A stretch of 34,606 nt of DNA from NCBI GenBank assembly GCA_009778155.1, contig WRKI01000349.1, forward strand, positions 1 to 34,606. Reading direction: 5' to 3'. Positions 17,540 through 26,902 of this stretch are shown piece by piece (position 1 is the first letter of the stretch; each line of letters opens with the position of its first letter). Below the pieces are notes generated by a model. It was not told the DNA's origin and did not search any database. It saw only the letters and a list, made by a program, of their open reading frames with translations. This stretch comes from Spirochaetota bacterium (GTDB lineage: Bacteria > Spirochaetota > Spirochaetia > Treponematales > Breznakiellaceae). A program made the translations under genes and the position numbers.

Positions 17540-17558
17540 GTGTCTGAATTTAGGACAG
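17540..17558. promoter_or_regulatory. palindromic candidate enhancer-binding site (UAS 2)
   Basis: TGTCTGAATTTAGGACA (17541-17557); its reverse complement TGTCCTAAATTCAGACA matches UAS 1 (TGTCCTAAAATCGGACA) at 15/17 positions. Confidence 0.5.
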
Positions 17559-17580
17559 AGATGTAAAGGCAAAAGCCGCT

Positions 17581-20500
17581 TTAATCAAACTCATTGCTTT
17601 CAAACTTCAGCACATGGCAATTCGTCTTTACAGTTCGTATTAAATCATCTGAAACACCTTCCGGGCAATGAACCTTAATATCCAGAGATACCTCTACTGA
17701 CACTCCAGGCAGTTGGTTAAAGTGCTGCAGTATTTCCGTGTTAATTTGACCGGCGGTTGATCCGAGCTTTGCAGGATCAAGTTTGACACTGCCATAAAAA
17801 TGAGTCGGCTTTGAGCTAGCCGCTTGCTGTGGCTTTATGCCGGGCAAAGATTGTTTGTCATCAAAAAGAAAAGTTTCATGAACTGATGATGCTGAAGTAG
17901 TATGGCCATCATCTGAAACTGGTGTTTCTTTGTTAAGCTGTAATTCGGCAATTTCCGGTTTAACAATAAGAGCGTCCATAGAAAAATGAAGGAACCCGGC
18001 GGAGCCGACAAGCCCCCTATATTTCCCGGCTGCATCAACATCTTCTGCATAATAAAAATATTCGCCAGAGCGGATACCCGCTTCCAATGCCTTTTCAAGA
18101 ACACTCCGGTCTTTAAGCCTGTGCAAATATACATATTGCGTATAATCTGCCCATAATTTTCTGACAGAAACATGATTTTTTTCCTGCCAAAGTTCTTGGC
18201 CTTTTTTTGACATTTCCATTGAAAGAATCTTTGGAGACAGAGATTCTATTAAAAGTTCATCCTGTTTCATTTTTTGGATCGCTTTCATTGAAGGGTTGTT
18301 CATTCCAGAAACCTTCATTTCTTTCAGAATAATCTCGTTTGCACCCTCTTGGACTGGAACAATGAGATGACACCATGCGTTTTGAATAAGCTCGCCAATG
18401 GAACGTTCTTTTTCTGATATTGCTTCATCAGTTTCCTTGCGTTGCGCAGTATCAAGATTTAAAAGGTCAGCATCTTTTTTAATTGATTCCCATGCAAGAA
18501 GCATTTTTGTTTCTTGACGTACATTGGAAAGCAACTCTGAATCCGGGGCTAGAAAAGCGATCATGTTACGGTGAATACGAGAAGAAGAACCGCGTTTTTC
18601 AAGATATTCTTTTGCAATAGACATCGCCAGAGAATTTGCATCATTTGGTTTATGCGACTCTGTAGCCCGGAGCAATACAAGATGAAAGTTTTGATCATCA
18701 GGAATGTCGGCCGATGATTTTACAGCAATATGGGCAAGACAAACAGACACCGGTACTTTGGCCAGTCTTTTTAACTCTGCTTCTACGGTGTCAATAATTG
18801 ATTCCGCTGATTGATGTTGAGTGCGATCTATTACAGTTTTACGAAGAGTCGGCCTAGTATCAAACCAATGACGGTTTTCTGAATGATATAAAAAAGTGAG
18901 ACTGTCTGCTAAAGCCCCCAGAGCGGCTTCATAAGCGGGAATGTTTTCCTCTGGCTGAATTACACCTAAGTATATGCGGCTAGAATCAATGCCACGGTTT
19001 TTTTGAGCACTGCTTGACGGGGCACTGCCTAAAAAAATTGTCCGGGCAATGCGGTTATATGCAAATTGTTTCTTGTAATACCCGCCTTGAGCATCATCAA
19101 GTTTTGCAGGCCTAGCATTTTTACCGTCTATTTCATTTTCAATGATAGGATTCCAGCCGTCTGAAAGATACCGTGTAAGTTCGTCGCGGATTGCAGGTTT
19201 GCCAATCGCAATAGAGCCGCCGGTAATCATTGCGCTGCCATCATTGTTGTCATATAAATCATAGATAACAGAGGCCATTAAGCGCAAAACGCCGCGGGTT
19301 CTTTGAAAGTGGTCTATGCTCGCCCAATCGTTGTAAAGCCTGTCGAAAATTTCCGGGTGAATAGGATAACATCGTTTCAATTTTTCCAGATAGTCTGATT
19401 CCTTGCATTCCGCAGGGAACAGCGACGAATTATTTTGATAGAGTGAAAAAAAAGCTTTACAAGTTCGTTCTACAGCTTCATTGTTTTCAATTGGCTTAAA
19501 AAGACGGCGGCGGACAATCTCGAAACTTTCTTCGGCAACAACCGGCTTCCAAATTGTTTGTATGCGGCCAATTGTTTTTTCGATACTTTGTTCGATACTT
19601 TTTAATGCGATATTTCCAGCTTCGCCGCCTGTCTCCGTTTCTGATTCTGGGATTGACACAACAACAATGCAATTGTTTGTTTTTTTGCTTGCTTCGGTAA
19701 GCTCCTGAAAAAAAGACAAAACATTTGCAAAAGTTCCCGCAGGAATATCCCCATGTTTTGTGTCGTAGAGCTTTCTTACATAAGCTACGAATTCATCAAT
19801 AAGTATAAGGCAGGGGGCGCTTTTTTCCAAAATTGCCTGCAAAGTAGAAGAGCCGGGGGAAATACCTTTTTTGTCTGCATCTTTTATTAAATCGTAAAGC
19901 TTAGGGTCGCCAGATTCTTCTGCAAGCTGGGCGGCCATTTCGCCCCAAAGAGTGTGAACCGTTATGCCGGGAAGCTTCACAGGGCGGCGCGATTTTGTCG
20001 GGTCTAAAGAAGTTCCGACAAGCGCGGCGACTTTTACTTTGGGCATCGCTTTAATATCTATTTCTGATTCGGTAAAAATTTTAGGAACATGGTGAAGTTT
20101 TTCCGGGTTAGCTGAACGCATTAGGTGATACAAAGCCAGCATACTGTGAGTTTTACCGCCGCCGAAAGCGGTTTTAAGCTGAATGACAGGTTCGCCGCCT
20201 TTGCCGCAAACACGCATTGCAGATTTTATCAATAACCCTTTCATGCCATCGGTAATATAAGTGCGGTCAAAAAATTCAACGGGGTCTTGGTATTCGATAA
20301 CTGCTTTCCCGTGCAAAACCTGGGAAAGGTCTGCGGCAAACTCCGCTTGCTGAAACCTGCCGTGGGCTACATCGGGGCGGGGTTCCGCAATTTGCCGCCA
20401 GGGTAGTGCGTAATTCGGCCCCGCAACCGGCGCCGGCCTGACAGCTTTAACAACTACGGTTTTTCCGCTAGGGCCGTCAATTTTAGTTCGCACTTCCCGC

Positions 20501-20931
20501 ATAATTTTTCGTATTGCCCCGGCAATTTCCAAATCGATTGGTTCCATAAAACGAGCCATAGTGTCCAAGGCGCGATAAGCATCGTCCAGATTAAGAGGCT
20601 TTTCTTTTGGATGAGCGATTTTATGTCTGAAGTCAATTATTTCCCTGGCATTTGTTCTTTGCTGTGTTGACACAACATATTTGAAAATATCAAACCAGTT
20701 TATTTCCAGAACTTTTTGGCAGGCCAGAATATCAAGACTGTCTCTGAGCGATTCAAAGGAGCCGGACGACGGCAGATGGTTCTGATAGGTTCCCCCTATT
20801 TTATCAATGACAAATTCATTCCACCAAGAATCTTTGTTCTTTTTTTGCAGTTCCCGGCAAATGAATTCTGCCAAGACAGGACGAATGGTTTCAAAACCGC
20901 GATTAATGTAGTCAGTAGCGTTAAGTGTCAT
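17581..20931 (-). CDS. DUF499 AAA+ ATPase with N-terminal Swt1-like HEPN domain
   Basis: Walker A QLKTAFGGGKTHSMLALYHL, Walker B CLILIDEFVAYVRKLYD, N-terminal EIIDFRHKIAHPKEKPLN (HEPN RX4H); GGAGG RBS. Confidence 0.88.
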   Translation of the reverse strand: MTLNATDYINRGFETIRPVLAEFICRELQKKNKDSWWNEFVIDKIGGTYQNHLPSSGSFESLRDSLDILACQKVLEINWFDIFKYVVSTQQRTNAREIIDFRHKIAHPKEKPLNLDDAYRALDTMARFMEPIDLEIAGAIRKIMREVRTKIDGPSGKTVVVKAVRPAPVAGPNYALPWRQIAEPRPDVAHGRFQQAEFAADLSQVLHGKAVIEYQDPVEFFDRTYITDGMKGLLIKSAMRVCGKGGEPVIQLKTAFGGGKTHSMLALYHLMRSANPEKLHHVPKIFTESEIDIKAMPKVKVAALVGTSLDPTKSRRPVKLPGITVHTLWGEMAAQLAEESGDPKLYDLIKDADKKGISPGSSTLQAILEKSAPCLILIDEFVAYVRKLYDTKHGDIPAGTFANVLSFFQELTEASKKTNNCIVVVSIPESETETGGEAGNIALKSIEQSIEKTIGRIQTIWKPVVAEESFEIVRRRLFKPIENNEAVERTCKAFFSLYQNNSSLFPAECKESDYLEKLKRCYPIHPEIFDRLYNDWASIDHFQRTRGVLRLMASVIYDLYDNNDGSAMITGGSIAIGKPAIRDELTRYLSDGWNPIIENEIDGKNARPAKLDDAQGGYYKKQFAYNRIARTIFLGSAPSSSAQKNRGIDSSRIYLGVIQPEENIPAYEAALGALADSLTFLYHSENRHWFDTRPTLRKTVIDRTQHQSAESIIDTVEAELKRLAKVPVSVCLAHIAVKSSADIPDDQNFHLVLLRATESHKPNDANSLAMSIAKEYLEKRGSSSRIHRNMIAFLAPDSELLSNVRQETKMLLAWESIKKDADLLNLDTAQRKETDEAISEKERSIGELIQNAWCHLIVPVQEGANEIILKEMKVSGMNNPSMKAIQKMKQDELLIESLSPKILSMEMSKKGQELWQEKNHVSVRKLWADYTQYVYLHRLKDRSVLEKALEAGIRSGEYFYYAEDVDAAGKYRGLVGSAGFLHFSMDALIVKPEIAELQLNKETPVSDDGHTTSASSVHETFLFDDKQSLPGIKPQQAASSKPTHFYGSVKLDPAKLGSTAGQINTEILQHFNQLPGVSVEVSLDIKVHCPEGVSDDLIRTVKTNCHVLKFESNEFD

Positions 20932-20940
20932 AATAGCCTC

Positions 20941-23751
20941 CTAGAAACCTAAATCACCCTGAACTGGGTTAAGCTCTTTTTTAGCTACAGCTTTGGCCGC
21001 TCCTTCCAGCGCGCTCCATGATGCAACTAAATTATTATACGCCAAGGCCTCGTCTGTCAAGCCCTTGCGCTCGCAAATTTGATAGATGCGATACGACAAA
21101 GTTTTGACTTTTTCGATTGTGTCGGCAGGCAGTTTGGCCATAAGTGCCGCGCACTTGTCATTGCCGCCGGCTTCGTCTAAAGCGTGGCATAAATGCTGGA
21201 CAATAGCCCAAACAATGTCAATGCTTTTTATAAACCAATCGAAAGAAAGTTCGCCACGGCGTTTTAGGCGGACTTTTCCGCTTTTTGCTTCGAGTATACC
21301 GGCATCTTTTAATTTTTGCTCGCTTGCCATTAGCGGGCGCATGACGGTGTTGGCATCCCCGTAGGGGCCGTCTTTGAAACCGTACTGTTCAAACCAAGCT
21401 GCGCAAAACTGGCTTTCGCCGTCCAGCGCACCGGATTGTTCGTTTAGGAAGGCATAACGCTCGTGGTTAATCATTTCCAAAGCCTGCCTGACGGAGAGAG
21501 GTTCGCCGGATGCGTCCAGAACCTGCTTGTATTTGGAGTAAACCGAAATGCCAGGGCCGATGGAAGCCTGGGGCAAGTCTACCGGGGCAATGTTTCCCGA
21601 TTGTAAATCGCGCAAACCGATTTTTAGAGCTTCGCGGAGTTCGCCTTGGAATTCTTTGCGAAAAATTTCTGCGGCATTGTCCGGCCGGGGGCGACAGACA
21701 ATTGCAATAGAAGAAGCGAGCGCGTTTGAGTCCAATGAAATAGTCCGACCTGGTCGCTCTGTTCTTAAAGGCCAAGTTCCGGTTATAGAAAAACCTGCCT
21801 TAATGATTGCTTGGAGCATAGTTTCCCAACCTGATGATGTGGTATCTGTATTATCTATATCATCATCAATGTCAGTTTGCTTATAAGCATAGTATATAAT
21901 AAGAGGATAGTTTTGCGATACAGTTTTTCGCATTTGCCTGAACGCTTGCAACATTCCTTCTTCAAAAAATGCTTTTGCTTTGTCTTTTTTCCCGTCAAAA
22001 CGATGAGGCGTTGCGACTAATTCTTCTGCCTTTGGAACAAGCATGGTAGAAAATAATTGCGGGTATACATTTTTGAGAGAGCGGCGCAGCCAAATATAAA
22101 AAAAGTCGGATAAATCGGCATAGCCAATATTGTCGTAATACGGCGGGTCAGTAGAAATAACTATTGGAGATTTGAATGTTAATTGTGTTGCATCTTTTTG
22201 GGTTACACTTGCCGTTTTTAATGCTGGAAGATTAGAAATACATTTAATCATCAAAACAAAATAATTATCAAAGCTACCTGATGAATCAGAAAATAAGTTG
22301 CATTCGGCATAATCCCAAACCATAGGAATTGCTTGTCTGGCAAAAACGCCACGGATTTTATCTCCAATATTTTGCCAACTTGCAAATGAGCAATTTCTAT
22401 CAAGCAATTTATTTACAGCACAAGCCAAATACACCCCCACAGCTTCAGCGTATGCTTTGACTCCTGCGCCGTTTTCATCAAGGCTGCTTGTATCTGTGTT
22501 ATTTTTATAACCAGACGACTGTTTGGCATCTTTTTCAATCTGTGCAATTGCTTCGCTTATTAAATCGCTGAAGGTTACCAAAGCGGTAAGCTGGCGCGGG
22601 GTAAAAAGGTCTGCCCAAGTGAAAAAGCCATACCCCCTGCCACTTACTAAATCGGTAGTATCTCGACTCATTTCTTGTTCAGGTTTCCATTTAGGGATAG
22701 CTGTTTTTACAATTTTTTCGTGCTCATCTAAAGGGGATAAATATACACGATTCTTCGTACCTTCCGCCACAATAGCTATTAGTTTTGCTGTCATACGTCC
22801 AGACATACTTTCATTTTTTATATACTTTTCTCCAGCAATCTGTTTGCATACTTCACAACAAAACTGTGCTCCGCGTCCAACTTTAGGCGAATCTGGCACT
22901 TTGCCTTTTCCTGTTTTAACTTGAAAAGAAACCATTTTACTGTTTTTGTCAACAATAGGTTCTACCCATGCTTCTTTGCCTTTTTTCTTTGAAAGCCAAT
23001 AACTGCTAACTAAAGGCATCTGTGCGCCGCACGCCGGGTTAGGGCATTCCACCGTCCGCGCCCAAAGCCATGCTATTACGGTGGCTTCATGGCTTTTTTC
23101 TGTGGCTGTCGCAGGAACCTGCACTTTTGGGTACAAATGGCCAATTTTATCGTAAGCTTTTTGCCGCATCCATTCGCCGTAGTACCTTACATCTTCGGCA
23201 AGCCCCGCCGCGCTCTTCCATTCAGAAGCCCCGCCGATTTTTCTTTGCGACTCTGGATTTACCGGCGGCCGGTTGGCGAACTTTGGTGGGATTTCTATTA
23301 GCGCCTTGTTGATAAGAACCGCTACCGGGTTAAGATCGCTTGCATGGGCTTCAAGCCCCAGCCGCTGGGCTTCCAAGGGAATGGAACCCCCGCCAGCAAA
23401 TGGATCGAGTATTGGCGGCGGCTTGCCCCCGGCGGAATTTTTTATTTCTTCCCAGGCTTCATTGTAAAGTTTTTCATCCTTGATATTTTCCCATTTTACC
23501 AGCCGTTCAATAATGTTAAAAAGACGCTCGCGTTCTTTTTCCTGCGCCTCCGCCGTAGGAAATTTGTCTTTATCGCTGGAAGGGTCATCCACAAGCGATG
23601 CGAAAAGCACTGCCCGGCAAGCCGCCAACGGCCGGCGCGCCCACCAAAGATGCAATGTAGAAGGATGTCCGTGGCGGATCGATTTTTCACGAGCGGCTTC
23701 GGCATTGATTGCCTCCAAGGGAAGCGCCACTTCGATTAGTTTTTTTTTCAT
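20941..23751 (-). CDS. DUF1156-containing DNA methyltransferase (COG1743-type, Zn-ribbon)
   Basis: N-terminal IEVALPLEAINAEAAREKSIRHGHPSTLHLWWARRPLAACRAVLFASLVDDPS (DUF1156); SAM motif DPFAGGGSIPLEAQRLGLEAHASDLNPVAVLI; catalytic DPPYYDNIGYADLSDFFY; CPNPACGAQ and CCEVC Zn-ribbon cysteines. Confidence 0.94.
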   Translation of the reverse strand: MKKKLIEVALPLEAINAEAAREKSIRHGHPSTLHLWWARRPLAACRAVLFASLVDDPSSDKDKFPTAEAQEKERERLFNIIERLVKWENIKDEKLYNEAWEEIKNSAGGKPPPILDPFAGGGSIPLEAQRLGLEAHASDLNPVAVLINKALIEIPPKFANRPPVNPESQRKIGGASEWKSAAGLAEDVRYYGEWMRQKAYDKIGHLYPKVQVPATATEKSHEATVIAWLWARTVECPNPACGAQMPLVSSYWLSKKKGKEAWVEPIVDKNSKMVSFQVKTGKGKVPDSPKVGRGAQFCCEVCKQIAGEKYIKNESMSGRMTAKLIAIVAEGTKNRVYLSPLDEHEKIVKTAIPKWKPEQEMSRDTTDLVSGRGYGFFTWADLFTPRQLTALVTFSDLISEAIAQIEKDAKQSSGYKNNTDTSSLDENGAGVKAYAEAVGVYLACAVNKLLDRNCSFASWQNIGDKIRGVFARQAIPMVWDYAECNLFSDSSGSFDNYFVLMIKCISNLPALKTASVTQKDATQLTFKSPIVISTDPPYYDNIGYADLSDFFYIWLRRSLKNVYPQLFSTMLVPKAEELVATPHRFDGKKDKAKAFFEEGMLQAFRQMRKTVSQNYPLIIYYAYKQTDIDDDIDNTDTTSSGWETMLQAIIKAGFSITGTWPLRTERPGRTISLDSNALASSIAIVCRPRPDNAAEIFRKEFQGELREALKIGLRDLQSGNIAPVDLPQASIGPGISVYSKYKQVLDASGEPLSVRQALEMINHERYAFLNEQSGALDGESQFCAAWFEQYGFKDGPYGDANTVMRPLMASEQKLKDAGILEAKSGKVRLKRRGELSFDWFIKSIDIVWAIVQHLCHALDEAGGNDKCAALMAKLPADTIEKVKTLSYRIYQICERKGLTDEALAYNNLVASWSALEGAAKAVAKKELNPVQGDLGF

Positions 23752-24644
23752 GCTTGTCCATTCCCCTTGTATTCATCAATGCGTTTTTTCGCCTGTTGAA
23801 TCGCGGCGTTTTGTTCACCGGAGCTTTTCCCGTAAAAACCGCCAATGATTATTTCAGGCGAACTGTCTTTTCGATGTACAAAAAAAATTCTCTGCCCTTC
23901 GCTGTGCATTCGCAGTTCAAGCAAAGAGCCGTATTTTGTATCGGCATCAACAAGACTTTTTACGAGCTTGCTGTCTACCGCATAATTCCTTTCTTTTGCC
24001 CTTTCCATTTTTTGGAAAAAACCAGAATTCTCCCAAAGCTGCGGAGGCGGGGCTGAATTGAGTGCTCCTGTACAAAACGTTGCATTAAATTGATTGCAAA
24101 AACGGTCGGGAATGTTTGAGATTGAATCTATGCAATGTTGTTTTATTATTGAAAGATCACTTTGCCCCCAAAGGTTGTGTAAAATTTCCTGTTGATTTTC
24201 AAACTCAATTTTATCAACACACCAATCTTGTTCTGTTGGGATTGTAAGAGCAATGGCTTTGTTTTTAACAGCCAGTTCAAGCAAGGGAGCCGGAACACCT
24301 AGGGCAGGGGCAGATAAAATCCAGTTTTCTGCCTTAAGAATTTCATCGCTAACAACTATTTTCCCCTGAGAAAAAGAAAGCAATAATAAACGAAGTTTAT
24401 CCCGCTCTGCATTACCTGTTTTGAACATAAGAGAGCCAATGTCAAACTCTCCGTTTTTACTTCTAACAAGAATAAATTTCGATGGCGGCAATTCAACTTC
24501 TGGGTTAGTAGTCTTTGCAGATAAGCTAACGCCGGAGCATTCTTTTTTTAAGCGCAATAATGAGTCCGCCGCCATTACTGCCGAGCGAATACCTTCTTCT
24601 TCGGTTTTAGCCGCGCCGGGAAACGGGTTAAAATATATTTCCAT
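23748..24644 (-). CDS. orphan defence-operon protein with unknown N-terminal region and RelE/HigB (Gp49-like) C-terminal domain
   Basis: C-terminus KYGSLLELRMHSEGQRIFFVHRKDSSPEIIIGGFYGKSSGEQNAAIQQAKKRIDEYKG resembles Gp49/HigB-like toxins; ATGA overlap with the DUF1156 start. Confidence 0.6.
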   Translation of the reverse strand: MEIYFNPFPGAAKTEEEGIRSAVMAADSLLRLKKECSGVSLSAKTTNPEVELPPSKFILVRSKNGEFDIGSLMFKTGNAERDKLRLLLLSFSQGKIVVSDEILKAENWILSAPALGVPAPLLELAVKNKAIALTIPTEQDWCVDKIEFENQQEILHNLWGQSDLSIIKQHCIDSISNIPDRFCNQFNATFCTGALNSAPPPQLWENSGFFQKMERAKERNYAVDSKLVKSLVDADTKYGSLLELRMHSEGQRIFFVHRKDSSPEIIIGGFYGKSSGEQNAAIQQAKKRIDEYKGNGQA

Positions 24645-24655
24645 GACAGCCCCCC

Positions 24656-25681
24656 TTAAATCAACCGCATGAGGTTTTTTTCTGTCTCGTCAAAAAAACC
24701 TTCAGGCCAAAAATCGAGCATACCGTGTTCATCAATATCGGGGCTTTCAACAGTTACTGGCTCTTCGTTGCTGTCATCTGTGGAATCCTTTTTAAAGAAA
24801 AAAGCCTTTACGTCGGCATGATCAATCTTTTTATCTTTTATGGCAATTCTAATGCCATTCATCAAGTGATCTGAATGTGTTTCAACAACAATTTGCACGC
24901 CGCACGCGGCCGCAAGGGCAAGCATTTCGCCAATTTTAGTCTGGCCAGAAGGATGTAAATGAGCTTCAGGGTTTTCAAGCAAGAGTAAAACCGACTCGGT
25001 TTTTTTTGCGGCTAACTGGCTTGCATGGATTAAAATACTGGCTATTACCGGAAGCGTATATGACAATCCAAACCCGACATGAACCGGCCGGTGTTTGTTG
25101 AACACAGTTTGGCCAAGATCGGTATTATTATCGGATTTATATTCAAAATTAATCCCCGGCGAAATAAAACGGAGCCACTCCCTTATGTTTGCATTTACGC
25201 CATTCCCCTCTTTTACAATGAGAGGTCCGGGAATTGTAAGATCATCCCAATCATTGTCAAGCCGTGTGAGAAAATCTACGATATATTCCCCCCGGATGCC
25301 AACGGTTGCAATATCTTTATCAATGCTTAAAGGCAATGATGTTCTTGGCCCCAAACGGTCTGCGGATATATAAGACACAATGCCGCTAAATGCGCTTTTT
25401 CCTTCAAGCTTGCCGCCGCGCTCATAGGAAAAAGCTACGACATCGTTTTCATTTGCCACGATTTGCTCGCACTCAAGGCGGAACCCTTTCATATCGCTTC
25501 TGATATATTGAACAAGGGGGCCAAGCTCTGGAAGCGGTTTCTTTTCTTGTAACAAACGAATTGCCTGAATTACAGAGCTTTTACCGGAGCTGTTTAGTCC
25601 CGACAATATGTTCAACCGGCCTAAATCAAAAACTTCGTCTTCAAAGGCTTTGAAGTTATTTAACGACAGTTTGGAAATCAC
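24656..25681 (-). CDS. AAA family ATPase, SMC/ABC-like with C-terminal DUF3696
   Basis: NILSGLNSSGKSSVIQAIRLL (Walker A), LLLLENPEAHLHPSGQTKIGEMLA, ETHSDHLMNGIRIA, C-terminal IDEHGMLDFWPEGFFDETEKNLMRL typical of DUF3696; GTG start in a GTGA overlap with the DUF262 stop. Confidence 0.88.
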   Translation of the reverse strand: MISKLSLNNFKAFEDEVFDLGRLNILSGLNSSGKSSVIQAIRLLQEKKPLPELGPLVQYIRSDMKGFRLECEQIVANENDVVAFSYERGGKLEGKSAFSGIVSYISADRLGPRTSLPLSIDKDIATVGIRGEYIVDFLTRLDNDWDDLTIPGPLIVKEGNGVNANIREWLRFISPGINFEYKSDNNTDLGQTVFNKHRPVHVGFGLSYTLPVIASILIHASQLAAKKTESVLLLLENPEAHLHPSGQTKIGEMLALAAACGVQIVVETHSDHLMNGIRIAIKDKKIDHADVKAFFFKKDSTDDSNEEPVTVESPDIDEHGMLDFWPEGFFDETEKNLMRLI

Positions 25682-26892
25682 GAGTTGTCCTCCATTAATA
25701 CTTGCTGAACGATTTTATTTACAATTTCATACCGGCCTTTTATGCCGGATATTTTTAAGCTGTCTTTGCCTATACAGTTGCGCAACATGGAATTGTTACT
25801 ATCAAATTCTGCATCCAGTTTTTTATGCAACAAACTTTTATTTTTTTTCAGTTTTTCAAAATCGCTTTCTGTCATTTTTGCCAATATAACTGTCCATAAT
25901 TCAAAAAGCGATTTGTTGACTGGAGCCCTCTGTTTTCCCCAATCCCTTTTTATCGGTGTTGTAATCCTAAATGCGCAATTTTCAAAAAGCTGCGTTGCCC
26001 TTTCCATTGCCGCCAAAAATTCCTTTTTAAGGCTATCATCGAAGTTACGAGTTGCATTTCGATTTACAGACAAGGGATTATTGTATTTGCTATACGCTTT
26101 GGGTTCAATGGCGCGATTTATTAATTGCATTGTATCAGAAAGGAAAGAATCCATCTCATCGTCTTTTTTATATTCGCTTATGTCAAAAACCATGAACGCA
26201 AAAGAACGTAAAACAAGTTCCTGCGCGGCCATTCGAGAATCCTTCACGCTGTTATCAATTGCGGTTTTGAATTCATTTGTATCAACAAGCTTTTCAAGCA
26301 GTTCGGTAACAGGGCCAAAATACAGGGCGTTTCGTATTTCTTGATCCGTCAATGGAAGCCCTCCGGTATTAAGGCGTTTGAATATGTTCCGCTGTACTTC
26401 TGGCGGGGAATCTGAACCAATGACGGCAAAATCAAGTTCCGTTTCACTTATCCGTATTTGCATTTGCTCTGGTATTTCATCAAAATATTTTCCGTCAAGC
26501 TCTTTCAAAAATTCCAAAGACTCTAGTTTGTATTCTTTTTCCAATACGAATCCCCTAATGGCGCTTAGGCGTTGCAACCCGTCAACAATAAAAAGTTGAT
26601 CATCCTTGGTTTCTGCGGCATAAAATAAAGGCAAGGGGATTTTTAACATTATCGACTCTATCAACCTGCTTTTTCTTCCATCATCCCAAAGGTTTTCACG
26701 TCTCTGTATTGAAGCCGCATGGATCAAGCCCCTGCCCAATCTTCTTATTACGTTTGAAAGAGAAATTTTCCTGTTTGATATGGAAATTTTTCCCGTATCA
26801 AAAGGATATGGCGCGAATACTTCTTCTTCTACACCCGAATTGCTGCCATCGGCTCCCAGTTCCTGCTTAATGGTTTCATCAATATCGTTCAT
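25678..26892 (-). CDS. DUF262 (ParB/GmrSD-N-like) protein without a recognisable DUF1524 HNH domain
   Basis: IQRRENLWDDGRKSRLIESIMLKIPLPLFYAAETKDDQLFIVDGLQRLSAIRGF (DGxQR motif), FKRLNTGGLPLTDQEIRNALY. Start at ATG 26892 with GAGGTGGGGG upstream; the supplied ORF uses TTG 26910. Confidence 0.88.
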   Translation of the reverse strand: MNDIDETIKQELGADGSNSGVEEEVFAPYPFDTGKISISNRKISLSNVIRRLGRGLIHAASIQRRENLWDDGRKSRLIESIMLKIPLPLFYAAETKDDQLFIVDGLQRLSAIRGFVLEKEYKLESLEFLKELDGKYFDEIPEQMQIRISETELDFAVIGSDSPPEVQRNIFKRLNTGGLPLTDQEIRNALYFGPVTELLEKLVDTNEFKTAIDNSVKDSRMAAQELVLRSFAFMVFDISEYKKDDEMDSFLSDTMQLINRAIEPKAYSKYNNPLSVNRNATRNFDDSLKKEFLAAMERATQLFENCAFRITTPIKRDWGKQRAPVNKSLFELWTVILAKMTESDFEKLKKNKSLLHKKLDAEFDSNNSMLRNCIGKDSLKISGIKGRYEIVNKIVQQVLMEDNS

Positions 26893-26902
26893 TTCCCCCA
26901 CC

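Noticed and set aside
17511-17558. Palindromes read as intrinsic terminators of the DUF499 gene
   Set aside because: On the minus strand the stems are followed by A-rich sequence, not a U-tract. A better terminator (GC stem + TTTTTT) lies at 17443-17469.
17835-18173. 112-aa minus-strand ORF inside DUF499
   Set aside because: Out-of-frame within a long conserved-looking CDS; no RBS or family signal.
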